DNA of 25,723 nucleotides, from positions 9,296 to 35,018 of the forward strand of contig MZZL01000135.1 of the NCBI GenBank assembly GCA_002749535.1. The letters are read 5' to 3'. The notes under the pieces were generated by a model, which did not search any database, was not told where the DNA came from, and saw nothing but the letters and a program-made list of their open reading frames with translations. The DNA comes from Apophysomyces variabilis (lineage: Eukaryota; Mucoromycota; Mucoromycetes; Mucorales; Mucoraceae). Of this stretch, positions 8,510 through 18,327 are shown in pieces (positions within the stretch are counted from its first letter, which is position 1; each line of letters begins with the position of its first letter). Both the position numbers and the translations under genes were made by a program.

Positions 8510-10857
8510 TTATTCAGAAGAGAGTAAAGTTTTACTCCAAGAATCTACTAAAACACTTTTCTGAATTATTTCTGGCAATAAACAATTGCGCTGAAATAGA
8601 GTGAAAAACTTGGCATACAAAAAGCACCATTCAGAGGGAGCAGAAGATGCTAGAATAGACAAATACTTATGGGCCATTCCAGCCATTTGCAGCCACTGAA
8701 CACTGCGACTTTGCCAGTATTTGAGTATGTTGGTATCCTCAACTGCTCTTGGTTCCACTATATACTTGGCCAACTAATCCTAACACAGTTGACTCTGAAA
8801 CAGGCAGAAACCAGGCGTTTGGGTGATGTTTTCATGATGCATAACACAAAATTTCTTCTCCTAAGTTCTAGTTATATTATGCATTGCTTGCTCAATGTAT
8901 TCAGGCTCCCATTCTTGATTGCTCCACTATTGGAACTTGGTACGAAGATCCAGTAATGTGGTAATTGAATACACTGGTATTCTTGTATATATATAATACT
9001 TTTGCAATTTGTTTTGTGCTACTTCAATTCTATATTGCAGTATGGGACAATCCTAAAAAGGTCAACAACTATCAGCATCATTCCCTATAGTAATAGTTCA
9101 ATTATACCTTTCCTTCATTATCATGGTAATCCTTAAGATGATCTATTAACATATTGTATCTAATGACTGTACTTGATAGAGAAGGATACTGTTCATTACC
9201 AAATATTCTTGTTAGTTCAGAAAACAGTTTCAGCAATGTATGGAGCTTTTGTAGGACTTGCCATTCTCATTTACTTAGATAGTATGATTCCAGCTCCAGA
9301 ATGCTACTGCAGGTTATGTTGTAAGCATAGCACATTTCCATTGCCTGTTCAATCATAGCATAAGTAGAATTCTAGTAGGTTTTAATGTCAAGAATGAGCT
9401 CCTTCACTACTATTTAGTTTTCGTTTATTTCATTTGCATCTTCTATTTCTAGGGTTGAGCTTGCTTTTTGGATAGCTTTGCCACAGTCACAATAGTGCTC
9501 AAGTCATTATGAGGAGGAGTGAATCTTATTAACACCATTTCACAAATGATGTAATATGGCACCTTTAAACAAAGGTTTTGAGAAATTTTGTAAGATACAT
9601 GAAAGCTAAGTGAGACTTACCTGGGTGGTCCCATTTGGAAGGATCAATAATAGGATTGTTATTGTTCATCTCTTGGTTGTCATCTTTAGGAGCATCAGTG
9701 CTAAGAGCATCATCAATGATTGCTTGCATGGATAAGTTCATGACGTGGGCAATACAGGGAATATAGTTTTGATCTGCTTGGAAAATATTGGAAGATACTT
9801 CTTCTTCAATTCTCTTAGCCATTGCGATCATGTTGCTAGCATTGTTAGTAATAATAAAAAAAGGTTTTTTGTTAAGATCCAAACTCTTTAAGAGATTCAT
9901 AAAAACTGTTCCCATATTATTTGCGCTGTGTGTACCAGACAATGGCTCAAAACTGATGATAACTGTTTTTTGCATCTAATTTTCATCTATCTAATATGCT
10001 GTGATACCAAGAAATGCATCTCTTCATTCACTTGTCCATGCATCCAGTGTATATGAAATATATGGCTACTGTCTAAGAAGGTCAATGATTTGAGTAAGAT
10101 AAAGTGCATAGGCTTGATCAAGATCATAGCAGATTGTTTTTGCACTAGGAAATAAAAGCTGTCATTCATTGGGTGCCATGCAAGCAAGATACAGCAGCTT
10201 CTAGAATACAGAGTTCTCCACAGCATTAAAAGGCAAAGCGGCAGAAACCAGATAATCAAGCAGTGTATTGTGAAAAAGATCTTAGATAAACTTTGAATTG
10301 ATTATTGATAAATAAATGACAAAGTTATCCATGATTCTAGTGGTTTTGTTATGGATACCCGCCTTTGTAGAGTCACTATTGAGATTATGTGCTGCTTTCA
10401 AATAGTATATGATGTTGCTAGTTGTGGAGCTGACTTTCTTATATTGTTCATTGCATATACTACTTGATAGATATTAGTATTGACAGCAGTAATAGTTGAT
10501 ACCTGTCTTTGAATCTTTTTCAACTATGACCTATTCATTTCCATATACCCAGCTTGTTTTTAACCTCTTGTGCTTAGTGGAAGGAACAGTAACCATAGTG
10601 GATGAAGTATCTTCTTCTACTTCCTCATCAGTAATAGATGTATCTTCCAACATAAGATCTTCAGAGGATGGATATGATTGTACTAAAGAGCGAGCAGGCA
10701 TTGAAAACTCTATGGTTTGATCTTACAGGTTTTATGGCAATGCAATGATTTAGTATAAAATGTTACATCATAACAATAGATATACACTTATAGTAGTATG
10801 AGTGAATTCAGTGTGTCTTCTTTGCTGAGAAGTGGAGGATTTAGGTATGTCAGACAT
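8510..10857 (-). pseudogene. hAT2 transposase pseudogene
   Basis: The likely first exon starts at ATG 10855-10857; its S-S-T-x-x-Q-R-R pattern resembles hAT1. A second block (about 10725-10380) has an acidic leader, KHKRLKTSWV, and a BED-like finger with YYCCQY and TSNIIYYLKAAH. The RNase H-like core has YISYTLDAWTS (about 10065-10030) and FFIITNNASNM (about 9860-9830). Position 2 of the usual T-D-N triad is N instead of D, so the second catalytic Asp is lost. The hATC domain (about 8715-8560) has ILASSAPSEWCF, and the stop is at 8510. Several internal stops (for example the Trp sites of TAY-stop-IDEN-stop-M) break the frame. Open stretches survive at 9565-9975 and 8510-8773. The family identity is clear; exon borders are not. 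Confidence 0.82.
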
Positions 10858-10920
10858 GATATAATATTGATAATAAAGTGAAATAAGTTTCTATTTCTGC
10901 TTTTATTTTATATTATAGTG

Positions 10921-10998
10921 ATTCAGTCTAAAGGAATTAAACGCTCATTCAGTTTAAAGGAGTTAAATGATCATTCAGTCTAAAGGATTTAATGGTTG
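10921..10998. repeat. 26-bp tandem repeat, about three copies, upstream of hAT2 transposase
   Basis: Copies start at 10921, 10947 and 10973, each beginning ATTCAGTYTAAAGGA and differing by a few bases. A weaker relative (ATTCAGCGTATAGGA) lies at 11050. The array sits about 65 bp 5' of the transposase start, so a promoter or transposase-binding role is possible. Confidence 0.7.
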
Positions 10999-10999
10999 C

Positions 11000-11700
11000 T
11001 CTGTTAAATGACAATATTGATTCTTCAAACTTAATGAACCATTGATCATTCAGCGTATAGGAGATAAGATATTGAAAGCAAACTTAGCGTCGCCATTTAA
11101 ACAATAATATGTTCAGCTGACAGGACTTAAACAATGCCATAACACGTCTTTAAAGGAACACTGCTTTAAATATTTAGCTTACACAAAAAAAAGCAAAACT
11201 TTTTCATTTTACAATTAAACAAAAGCATGCTGTTTGGAAGCGACCGATTTTTTATTATTAATAAACGTCCTGTTTCCTTTTTCTTTCCACTCATTATACA
11301 GACAATGTGTTTGCGCATTGCGTACTAATTCTTTTAGAAGACATTTTATGTTTGCATATTTAAGGGCTTTTCTTCAACGCTACTACAACATGTCGCATTC
11401 TGATATCCCATTTGTCACACTAGTTTTGTCCACGCACAATATCATACTTTAGTGCTACATCATCATACTTTTGTCATCTCTAACAGTGTTTTCTGCAGCA
11501 CTGACACCTGAATTGCTTCACTCTGTACAGAATAGAAAATCTCTCTTCATAAATTCAAGCTAATTCATAGTTAATATAAAGTTTATATATGTATGCTTTG
11601 GCATTTCGCATAACCATGCTAATGACAATTTCTTTGCAACATTAAATACTTCTATGCTGCGATTGATGTAAAACTGAGTAAATCCTTATATGTTGATTGA
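11000..11700. other. hAT2 interior between promoter-side repeat and right subterminal array; no gene seen
   Basis: This is AT-rich DNA without a credible coding frame. A plus-strand open stretch at 11234-11452 has no recognisable domain and lies opposite to the transposase. I regard it as chance. Confidence 0.5.
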
Positions 11701-11704
11701 GTAA

Positions 11705-11905
11705 TTCTACAAATGATGCAAATGAATATGAATGAAGCTAGAATATTCATTTATTGTTCGAATGATGCTAGGAATATTCAAATAACTATTCAAATAAGAA
11801 ATCTATATTCGTATTCATTCGTCAACTATAGGTCTTTGCTTGTATTCATTTATTGATGAGTGAATACGAACAAATATGAATAAATGAATATTTTGCCAAT
11901 CTCTA
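11705..11905. repeat. hAT2 right subterminal array and terminal inverted repeat
   Basis: Many ATTCATTT/GAATATTCAAATA words occur in both orientations, ending TTTGCCAATCTCTA at 11905. It mirrors the left array at 8082-8250. Confidence 0.72.
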
Positions 11906-13405
11906 ATCTATATGATTGAATAGCTTGTTATATGTGAGGATAGTATAATTGATAGATGGGTAATATGAAGCAGACAAAAGCTTGGTGAAATATTCAAATA
12001 GTTTTAGGAATTCTCAGAGCTCTTGCATATGTTCCTAATCACTAGGAGAAAGTGCAAACTGTTGAAGCTTATTAGGAAGTAAGCTGCATATAGAGTCATA
12101 AGCATGTTGAAGTTCTAATGCTGTCTCAATCATCTTTAGTGTTGAGTTCCATTGAATTCTAATGTCAATGGCCAGTTCTATTTTGCTGTTTCCATTTGTA
12201 TTGTCACCATTATTCATGTAAACACATCTATGGAACAGTTCATGCTATTGAGAAGATGAGCACATTTTCACAATTCCTTTTCTAAGATGATTCAGAATTT
12301 TACCTACACATAATTGAAAAGGACAGTAAGGAAACAGTTTGGCTTTGGTGGGAATAAACTTACTAATAGGATTATCTCCTTCATAAAAAGGCCTGTCTAT
12401 GTTAAATACAGCATCACTTTCACTGTCAACTGAAGCTTCTACCTTTAATCCATTCTTGGTTACTGTCTGCATAACTAGGTTGATAATGTGTCTGATACAT
12501 AGTATATGGTTTTCTGCTACATTGAAAATATTCTGACCAAATCATTGCTCTATTTCTTTTACTATGACAAGCATCATAGATGCATTGTCTGTTATGATAA
12601 AGAATAATTTTGATTTTGTATGCATGTGATCAAGAACCTTCAAAAACACATCTGCCAAATTTAATGCAGAGTGGATGCCTTGAATTGGTTCAAATCCAAT
12701 TATAATAGACTTCTGCTTCTAATCACTAGTAATCTAATGGGCTGTAATATTGAGAAAGGCAACAAGGTAATTATTAGTCCATATATTCAGAGTATAGCTA
12801 ATATATGGTTTTTTATCTAACATTGTGATCACCTGATCCTCCATCATATCAAAGTATTTCATCAGATCATAATGAGCCATAGATAGACTAGGCAAAGTAA
12901 GAGCAGATTCAAAGGGTACACATCAAGCAAGGTATAATAGCTGCTGAAATGTAGAACAATTTGATGATAACAATAGAGAGGCCATTGCAATCATATCCTC
13001 TAGCAAAAGTTGACAAAACATTTCTGTATGGAACTTGATAGCTTGTTGGTTAATGGATTACAATATAGTGTCAATTCTTATCACTAAACTATGATGGCCT
13101 TTGCAAGGAGTATCTTTGTTGATCTTGTACTTATTCTTCAGATGTCTGATTACATTAGAAGTGGTTCTGCCAATATATTCAATGGCATAATCACATAGGC
13201 TGCCATTAAAGAACTTAAACTAGCAGCAGATCTTGTTCTCTTTCCTGTTAATAATCGCCTATCCATTTGCATAGATTCAGCTAAAGTTAGTCTTCCTTTT
13301 CTTCTCTGGTTGAGAACTAGCATCAACTGATGCTAAAGATTCACCAGCAATAGATTCTTGAGTAATAGACTTGGTTTCATTGTTATCTTCCAAGACTAGA
13401 GACAT
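11906..13405 (-). pseudogene. hAT3 transposase pseudogene, N-terminal and central part
   Basis: A possible start is ATG 13403-13405. The leader is acidic and ends in a basic patch (PEKKRKTNFS), followed by a stop where hAT2 has Trp (TSWV). The BED-type finger is degenerate (CDYAIEYIG, then SNVIRHLKNKYKI, about 13215-13125). The core has YISYTLNIWT (about 12820-12785), with Asn in place of the first catalytic Asp, and FFIITDNASMM (about 12605-12570), which keeps the second. The target-class motif RIQWNSTLKM lies near 12155-12125. Open stretches remain at 12245-12472 and 12035-12217; the rest has many stops. The frame runs straight into the hAT2 insertion site and resumes on its other side. Confidence 0.82.
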
Positions 13406-13812
13406 GGATAATTCTGCATGATAAAGCAATGGCGAGGATTTGATATATATATTAATATCTTCAGCATACTATAAGGTAAGATTACAGAATGGTAAGGATT
13501 ATATAGAATGTATAGATAAAGCAATGTACCTGGGCGTTAAAAGAACCTTAGGTAAATGTAGAAGACTAAGATTAAAAGTTTATAATGAATAAAAAGGATG
13601 AAAATAAATATGATTGATCACAATGAATGATATAAACATCTTTTTAATTAGCCTGTATTTATATCTTTTGCTATCAATTGCTAACATTAATTCTTATGCA
13701 AAAGATCAGTTATACAGTAAGATCTTAGGCTTAATAAAACACCAATTGTCTAATAGAAGTTAAATTATTTAGGAAATGATTCATTGCCAGAAAGGAGTTA
13801 ATTATACTGAGA

Positions 13813-14060
13813 AGTTAATGCCTCAGCATAAAATTTAATCACCAGCAGAGAACAATAACTTCAGCTTGCTGTCTTTCAATCAGTTATGAATAACACCTTC
13901 ATACTTCAACAAGAAGTTAAATTTCTCAGCATAAGATCAATTGCTTCAGCCTACTGTCTTTCAATCAATCATGAATAACACTTTCATACTTCAACAAGAA
14001 GTTAAATCTCTCAGCATAAAAGTGATTACTTCAGCCTGCTGTCTTTGAATCATGATAAAG
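13813..14060. repeat. About 85-bp tandem repeat, three diverged copies, in hAT3 upstream region
   Basis: Copies at about 13813-13914, 13915-13999 and 14000-14060 each contain AGTTAA, CTCAGCATAA and CTTCAGCYTRCTGTCTTT in that order. The second is 85 bp long and the third is partial. The array lies about 400 bp upstream of the transposase start. The neighbouring hAT1 and hAT2 also carry a private repeat at this place, so a regulatory or binding role is plausible but unproven. Confidence 0.75.
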
Positions 14061-14765
14061 TAAGTACAATCAAACTGTATTACTAAGGCGACAAACTAAC
14101 TTTATACTCTTAAAGCTTATACAGTACAGACTTACTATTGAGGCTAGTTATAATGGTCACTGATGAGAAAACTTTTGCAAAGTGATAGACGAGTACTTTC
14201 TGGCTTTTACCACTATCCATTCTATAGCCTTTTTACACACTATTACTTATTCTATATCCTGATACACCCAGAGAGAAACAGATTGCACCATCCAAATGCA
14301 TCAGACTAGTTAAATTTTCAATCAGCTAGATGCAGTATATACTGCTAGAATGAATAACTTTATCCATTTCTTTTTTTTTACGTTTGAATATAAGTTCTTT
14401 GCCATTTCCAATTGACACTCATTCTATGCTTTTCCTTTTCATAAAAAAAAATCTAACCATTTAACTCTTTTATACTTGCACAAAATATTGGCAATGCATA
14501 AATGTGTGCATATTACCAAATTTCATTTTAATAAAACCTTTGACATTATATACACCTTACTGCTTAACCAGTAGTTGTGTCATTGCATATCTGTTTTAAG
14601 ATCATTGATAGTTAAACTAATTACTATAATACTATATAATAAAATCTATTTGCTTGTTAAACTAAACTAGTGACAATATCTTTATTCTTTTATTCAGAAC
14701 TGAAATGAGAATAATATAGTCTATTACTTTAGTTAATAAACCTTGTAGTTACCCTCTCTTTTTAC
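14061..14765. other. hAT3 upstream interior; no gene seen
   Basis: This is AT-rich non-coding DNA between the tandem repeat and the subterminal array. I found no coding frame, RNA gene or insertion in it. Confidence 0.5.
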
Positions 14766-14948
14766 TATTAAATAAACAATTTAACTCAAGTTAACTCAAG
14801 TTATTTTTTGCACTAACTCGAATTTAACTCAAGTCAAAAATAATTCAAGTCAAGTCAACTTGAGTTAGATTTTATATTAACTCAAGTCAGCTAAACTCAA
14901 GTCAACTTGATTTGAGTCATTAACTTACAAGTTAAATAGTGAACCCTA
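14766..14948. repeat. hAT3 right subterminal array (TTAACTCAAG) and terminus
   Basis: The words TTAACTCAAG, AACTCAAGTCA and TCAAGTTGA occur about ten times in both orientations over 180 bp, ending GAACCCTA at 14948. The arrangement copies that of hAT1 (GGGTCA words) and hAT2 (ATTCAT words) with a different word, so this is a third hAT family. Confidence 0.72.
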
Positions 14949-15910
14949 GCTATATTATCTTATTTCTGCTTTCTGTATGTAGTTTATTATAGTTGCAAAG
15001 ATTGCTTTTGACCTTTTTCTTTTTTTTTATATAGCTATTATTTTTAGCCTTCTTTTTAGTTTTATTTTATTTTAGTTTTTATATTAGCTTCCTTTTTTTT
15101 CTATATTTAGTAAAATCAATAATCTAATTTACTAGTCTAAATTGTTTAGTTACTTCTCTAAAAGTAAACAGAATAAAAGACCTAAAGATAAATAACCTTT
15201 AGAGAAAGACTTATCAAATAAAAAAAATTTAGCCTTAGATAACATAAAAAACTTAATAATATTAAAGGGTAACCTATATTTTCCTATATGTTATTATATA
15301 TTATTTTTTTAATTTTGATTATATTTTAACCTTTTCTCTTTAATTTTTGATTAATTTTTTTTAGTTATTTTCTTTTATTGACTTTATTGTCTATAATTAA
15401 TACTAATATTTCAGATAAAGCTTGTAACTGAGTTAAGATGACCCAGAACCCAGCTTATATATTACTAGGCTACTAAGTATCAGTCTAAGAAGTGGCCCAG
15501 ATATAGTAGCTTAGCAGGTCACAGGTTGACATAGTGGCCTAGTCCAGTTATGGCCTATCTAATTAAGGCCTAACTAGTTTATAGCCTGCTTAACTATCTA
15601 ATAAATGCAGTTCACCTAACTATCTAATTATCTACCTATTTACCCATTTGCCTATTTATCTATATAGAGACTATTAGTAAACAAACATTTAAGCTAAATT
15701 AGTATAAGCATACCTTATAACTATGAGAAAATTTTTACTTATATATAGTGTTTTGCTCTGGTTTTTCTTACTATTATCATTTATCTTCTCATTTTTCTTT
15801 GCAAGTATTGGTGAAAACATAGTAGTCTTTTTCTTTTTTCTTTTCTTTACTTTTAGATTACAGTAAAGATATAGTAGTTTTTCTCTTTTTTCTTTTTATT
15901 TTCTTTTTAT
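14949..15910. other. AT-rich spacer without gene; GGCC-word cluster and pyrimidine-rich tracts
   Basis: No coding frame is visible. At 15430-15600 the words GGCCCA/GGCCTA recur four times (GGCC at 15494, 15536, 15552 and 15567) among ACCCAG and TAGGC words. This looks like the subterminal array of yet another transposon, perhaps the lost left end of the hAT5 fragment, but no terminus could be fixed. CTATCTAATTATCTACC-type low complexity follows (15582-15666), then pyrimidine-rich tracts (15760-15910). Confidence 0.4.
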
Positions 15911-15974
15911 CATTGCGCTCAAAAACGAGTTTTAGTAATTTTCTAGTATCCTAAAATGTCACTAGAATTTTTTG
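15911..15974. repeat. CACTA2 left terminal inverted repeat
   Basis: This matches the reverse complement of about 23891-23954 in order and spacing, with GTTTTAGTAA and CCTAAAATGTCACTAGAATT as the main blocks. It is diverged by point changes. Confidence 0.68.
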
Positions 15975-16626
15975 TCTGAGATTTAATATAGCTGCATTTA
16001 AGGAACCTTTTATTAATTAGGGTAATTAATACTTGATCTACTTTTATTCCTTTAATGCAAGCTTCTTTTTAACAATAAGCTACTATACAAACTACAATAT
16101 AGCTTGCAAATGTTCTGTTTGCTCTACTGCAAATGAGCATGGCTTCATGATGCAGATCATGCAGACTGTAAGACAGCATAAAGAAAATGACCGCTTATGA
16201 TCTTTCAAACATAGTAATGGTGACATGTTTTAAATTAGCTATACTCATTGTTAAATTGCGATTAGCTGCTTCCTCACAAATGCAAGGCATTCCAGTACTA
16301 CCTCAGGAGATTGACATAGAAGTTGACTATAAAATATGGTTTCCAAAATAATATTTTATTGACTGTGGATGCCTTAGTATTATAATGCAGAGGAAACAAT
16401 AACTGAATCTGCTAAAAACTAACTTTATACCAAGTTGGGCTATGAAGCTATGAAGCAGCCTTTGTAATAAAGCTAAGTTATAATTTATGACATTGCTATT
16501 GTATTTACTGAAATTTCAGGATCCTGAGGCCCAGCTATTCTCCTGCTAACAGCTTAACTACCAGCACTAGTGCTCTGAGAAGCTGAGCTATGATTGCATT
16601 GCATCTCACTAAGCAATGTGATCTGA

Positions 16627-16848
16627 CTATTGGTTTTCAACTAACATATCATGCAATCGTTTGGCATTCAGTTGCTATTGCTGGCTAAGCTCTCTTAGCT
16701 CATCTTCTACGTTGATCACCTGGCGGCTGAATGCAGCCAAGGTCAACTGTTCACCAGTTATAGGGACAGATAACAACAGTTGGGCTCCTGTTTGCGCTTC
16801 TCTAGCAGCATGGCGTTCAGTAAAACGTTGGTTACAGGATTGAGACAT
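16627..16848 (-). pseudogene. Short broken coding relic of unknown family inside CACTA2
   Basis: From ATG 16846-16848 the minus strand reads 57 codons to a TAG (16675-16677), then 15 more to another TAG (16627-16629), followed by further stops. The residues start MSQSCNQRFTERHAAREA. After about residue 45 they become a charged, Leu-spaced helix (INVEDELRELSQQ) that continues past the first stop (QLNAKRLHDMLVENQ), typical of a coiled coil. The composition is protein-like and richer in G+C than the surroundings, and both stops sit at probable CAG codons. I do not recognise the family. It may be a fragment of the CACTA2 cargo, of a lost transposase, or of a Gag. Confidence 0.4.
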
Positions 16849-16915
16849 TTAGTAGAATTGAATATGATTGAATGTGCGCACTTTACAATGATATTTTTAT
16901 CTTCTCATTTCAATA

Positions 16916-16945
16916 GTATGTAAGAGGTACGTTACCCTTACATAC
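16916..16945. repeat. Short inverted repeat (GTATGTAAG ... CTTACATAC)
   Basis: A 9-bp perfect inverted repeat has a 12-nt loop, just upstream of the relic frame at 16848. A second one, TGTGAAAGGG (17082-17091) with CCCTTTCACA (17127-17136), follows. The role is unknown; both may be operator-like or chance. Confidence 0.35.
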
Positions 16946-17136
16946 CTCACTAATAAAAGCACAAATAATAAAGTCAGAGAAGGTTTTCTTTTTTTTTTTA
17001 CTTTCTCTTTGATTTTTACTTTCTTTTCCTCTACAATCTATGCAGCACGTTATAGGTATCAGTGTAAGGTAGTTTTAACATTGTGAAAGGGCTCATTGCT
17101 AATGGCGCGCTTAGACATGCTGAATTCCCTTTCACA

Positions 17137-17363
17137 TCAGTAAACGAAGGTATATACTTCAGCTTATTCTTAGTAACGCATTGAAGTTACATTTCACTTT
17201 AGTTTTTTCTCCCTCTTAACTTATCTACAATTTAGGTCAACCATAGCATAGTCATTGTTCGTTCTCTAAACAAAGCGTCTATCAAATATGCTATTCGATT
17301 TTATTGGACAGGCAATGCAGTACTCCTTGAAAATTTTTGTAAGTATTAATTATACGATTAGTT
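17137..17363. other. CACTA2 interior left of Ty3-B; no gene seen
   Basis: Non-coding sequence of slightly higher G+C runs up to the Ty3-B target duplication (AAATT at 17364-17368). I found no coding frame or RNA gene. Confidence 0.45.
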
Positions 17364-17368
17364 AAATT

Positions 17369-17816
17369 TGAAGTATTTAAGAGAGAAATAAAGATAAAGG
17401 GATCAGAAAGATACTTTGAGACTCTTGGATATCGTTTTATTCAAAAGTCCAATTACTGATTTTAACAATCTCTACTACTAATATTTATACTGTCTGGATA
17501 CTTAGTCAGATATCTTATTAATCAGAGGATGCGTAAGCTCTGAGTAATCATGGTGGATTGATAATGATTGATAATGAGTGCTTGTCAAGATGTTATTGTC
17601 TATCTGAGTTTGAATAAGAGAATTCAGAGATGATGACAAATCACTGTGTTCCTGCTAAGATTGTAATCATTGTACTTGTCTTGTCACACCAATTATAAGA
17701 TAGAGAGACTATACCAGAAGTTTGTATAAGACTGCAATGATTGCTTTATTAGAGGAAACAAGGTGATAAGTGAATGTATATGATCGTTATATAATAAAAA
17801 TATATCAAATACAACA
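17369..17816 (-). repeat. Ty3-B 3' LTR
   Basis: This is the downstream LTR in transcript sense. Aligned with the 5' LTR (22837-23284) it has the same length, no indels and six differences, all transitions (three at CpA, one at CpG, one each at CpT and CpC, read on the strand carrying the C). Confidence 0.95.
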
Positions 17817-17830
17817 TTACCCCCCTCCAG
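17817..17830 (-). other. Ty3-B polypurine tract (plus-strand DNA primer)
   Basis: The minus strand reads CTGGAGGGGGGTAA directly before the 3' LTR start (TGTTGTATTTG). A purine run abutting the 3' LTR is the expected RNase H-resistant primer for plus-strand synthesis. Confidence 0.85.
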
Positions 17831-17934
17831 TTTGAAGCAATATCTTGAATTATGTCTGGGTCAATAAAAACCTCTAAAAAACCCAGTGGGAAAAAGTAAT
17901 GAGGAAAAGATCCTAAACACAATTCAAGGTAGGT

Positions 17935-18327
17935 CTATTTGTTGTAAGAACGCTTGTTGATATTCTGTTGTTTATGTACAGGTAAAGACCATTTACGTGT
18001 AATGCAAGTTGCAATACTAGTGGCATCGTTAGCAGTGACAGTTGTTTGTCGTTTTATCTTGGTGCTAAAGTTAGCTTTGCTGTTTGTCTTTTTGTCTGTG
18101 TTGTGAGTCTGTTTGGTGGCTTTAACCTTTTCTGGTTTTTCACCAAGACGAATCCAATATTTATCAATAGTAGCTAAGTCCATAAATTTGTCTGGAGTTA
18201 ACCAACTGTCATCTTCTTTGCTGTAACCTTTCCAATGTACAAGGTATTCTCGTTTTCCTGGTGTACCTCGATGGTTGATAATATTTTCGATTTCATATAT
18301 TTCATCTTTTGGTACAATTTCATCCTA
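17935..18327 (-). pseudogene. Ty3-B chromodomain and C-terminal tail of Pol
   Basis: After a TAG at 18325-18327 the Pol frame continues with a chromodomain, about 18297-18190: YEIENIINHRG, then REYLVHWKGYSKEDDSW and LTPDKF. Chromodomains fused to integrase bind methylated histone H3 and steer insertion to heterochromatin, which suits an element found inside other transposons. The aromatic cage candidates (Tyr near the start, Trp and Tyr of H-W-K-G-Y) are present. A basic tail follows to the TAG at 17935-17937. The frame then stays open for about 38 more codons up to the polypurine tract, so that TAG may also be premature. Confidence 0.87.

Larger units (their letters stand above)
8066..11905 (-). 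mobile_element. hAT2: complete hAT element, 3,840 bp, inserted in hAT3
   Basis: The left end is TAGGGATCAGCAAGAATGAA (8066). The right end read inward on the minus strand is TAGAGATTGGCAAAATATTC (from 11905). They share a TAGRGAT-x-x-GCAA core. Perfect 8-bp duplications (ATCTATAT) flank the element. Both ends carry arrays of ATTCATATTCA/GAATATTCATTT words in both orientations (8085-8250 and 11705-11895). The interior encodes one minus-strand transposase, now a pseudogene. Because it splits hAT3 precisely, it is younger than hAT3. Confidence 0.93.
7450..14948 (-). mobile_element. hAT3: older hAT element, 5' (plus-strand left) end lost, split by hAT2
   Basis: Two pieces, 7450-8065 and 11906-14948, carry consecutive parts of one minus-strand hAT transposase on either side of hAT2. 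Skipping hAT2 and one ATCTATAT leaves the reading frame continuous (NKLFNHID, then NYIKK). The right terminus is GAACCCTA ending at 14948 (minus strand TAGGGTTC), behind a TTAACTCAAG subterminal array. The left terminus is missing: the hATC domain stops in mid-motif near 7461, against the tRNA-Asp flank, so the end was lost by deletion or rearrangement. The bases after the right end (GCTATATT) therefore have no partner to test. Confidence 0.8.

Noticed and set aside
9987..10259. 90-codon minus-strand open stretch in hAT2.
   Set aside because: It is out of frame with the transposase; the real frame here, with stops, carries YISYTLDAWTS and RDAFLGITAY.
11234..11452. 72-codon plus-strand open stretch in hAT2.
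   Set aside because: It has no domain, hydrophobic and Phe-rich composition typical of AT-rich chance frames, and opposite orientation to the transposase.
13813..14060. A nested insertion or LTR in hAT3.
   Set aside because: Copies are directly adjacent tandem units of about 85 bp without terminal signals or target duplications.
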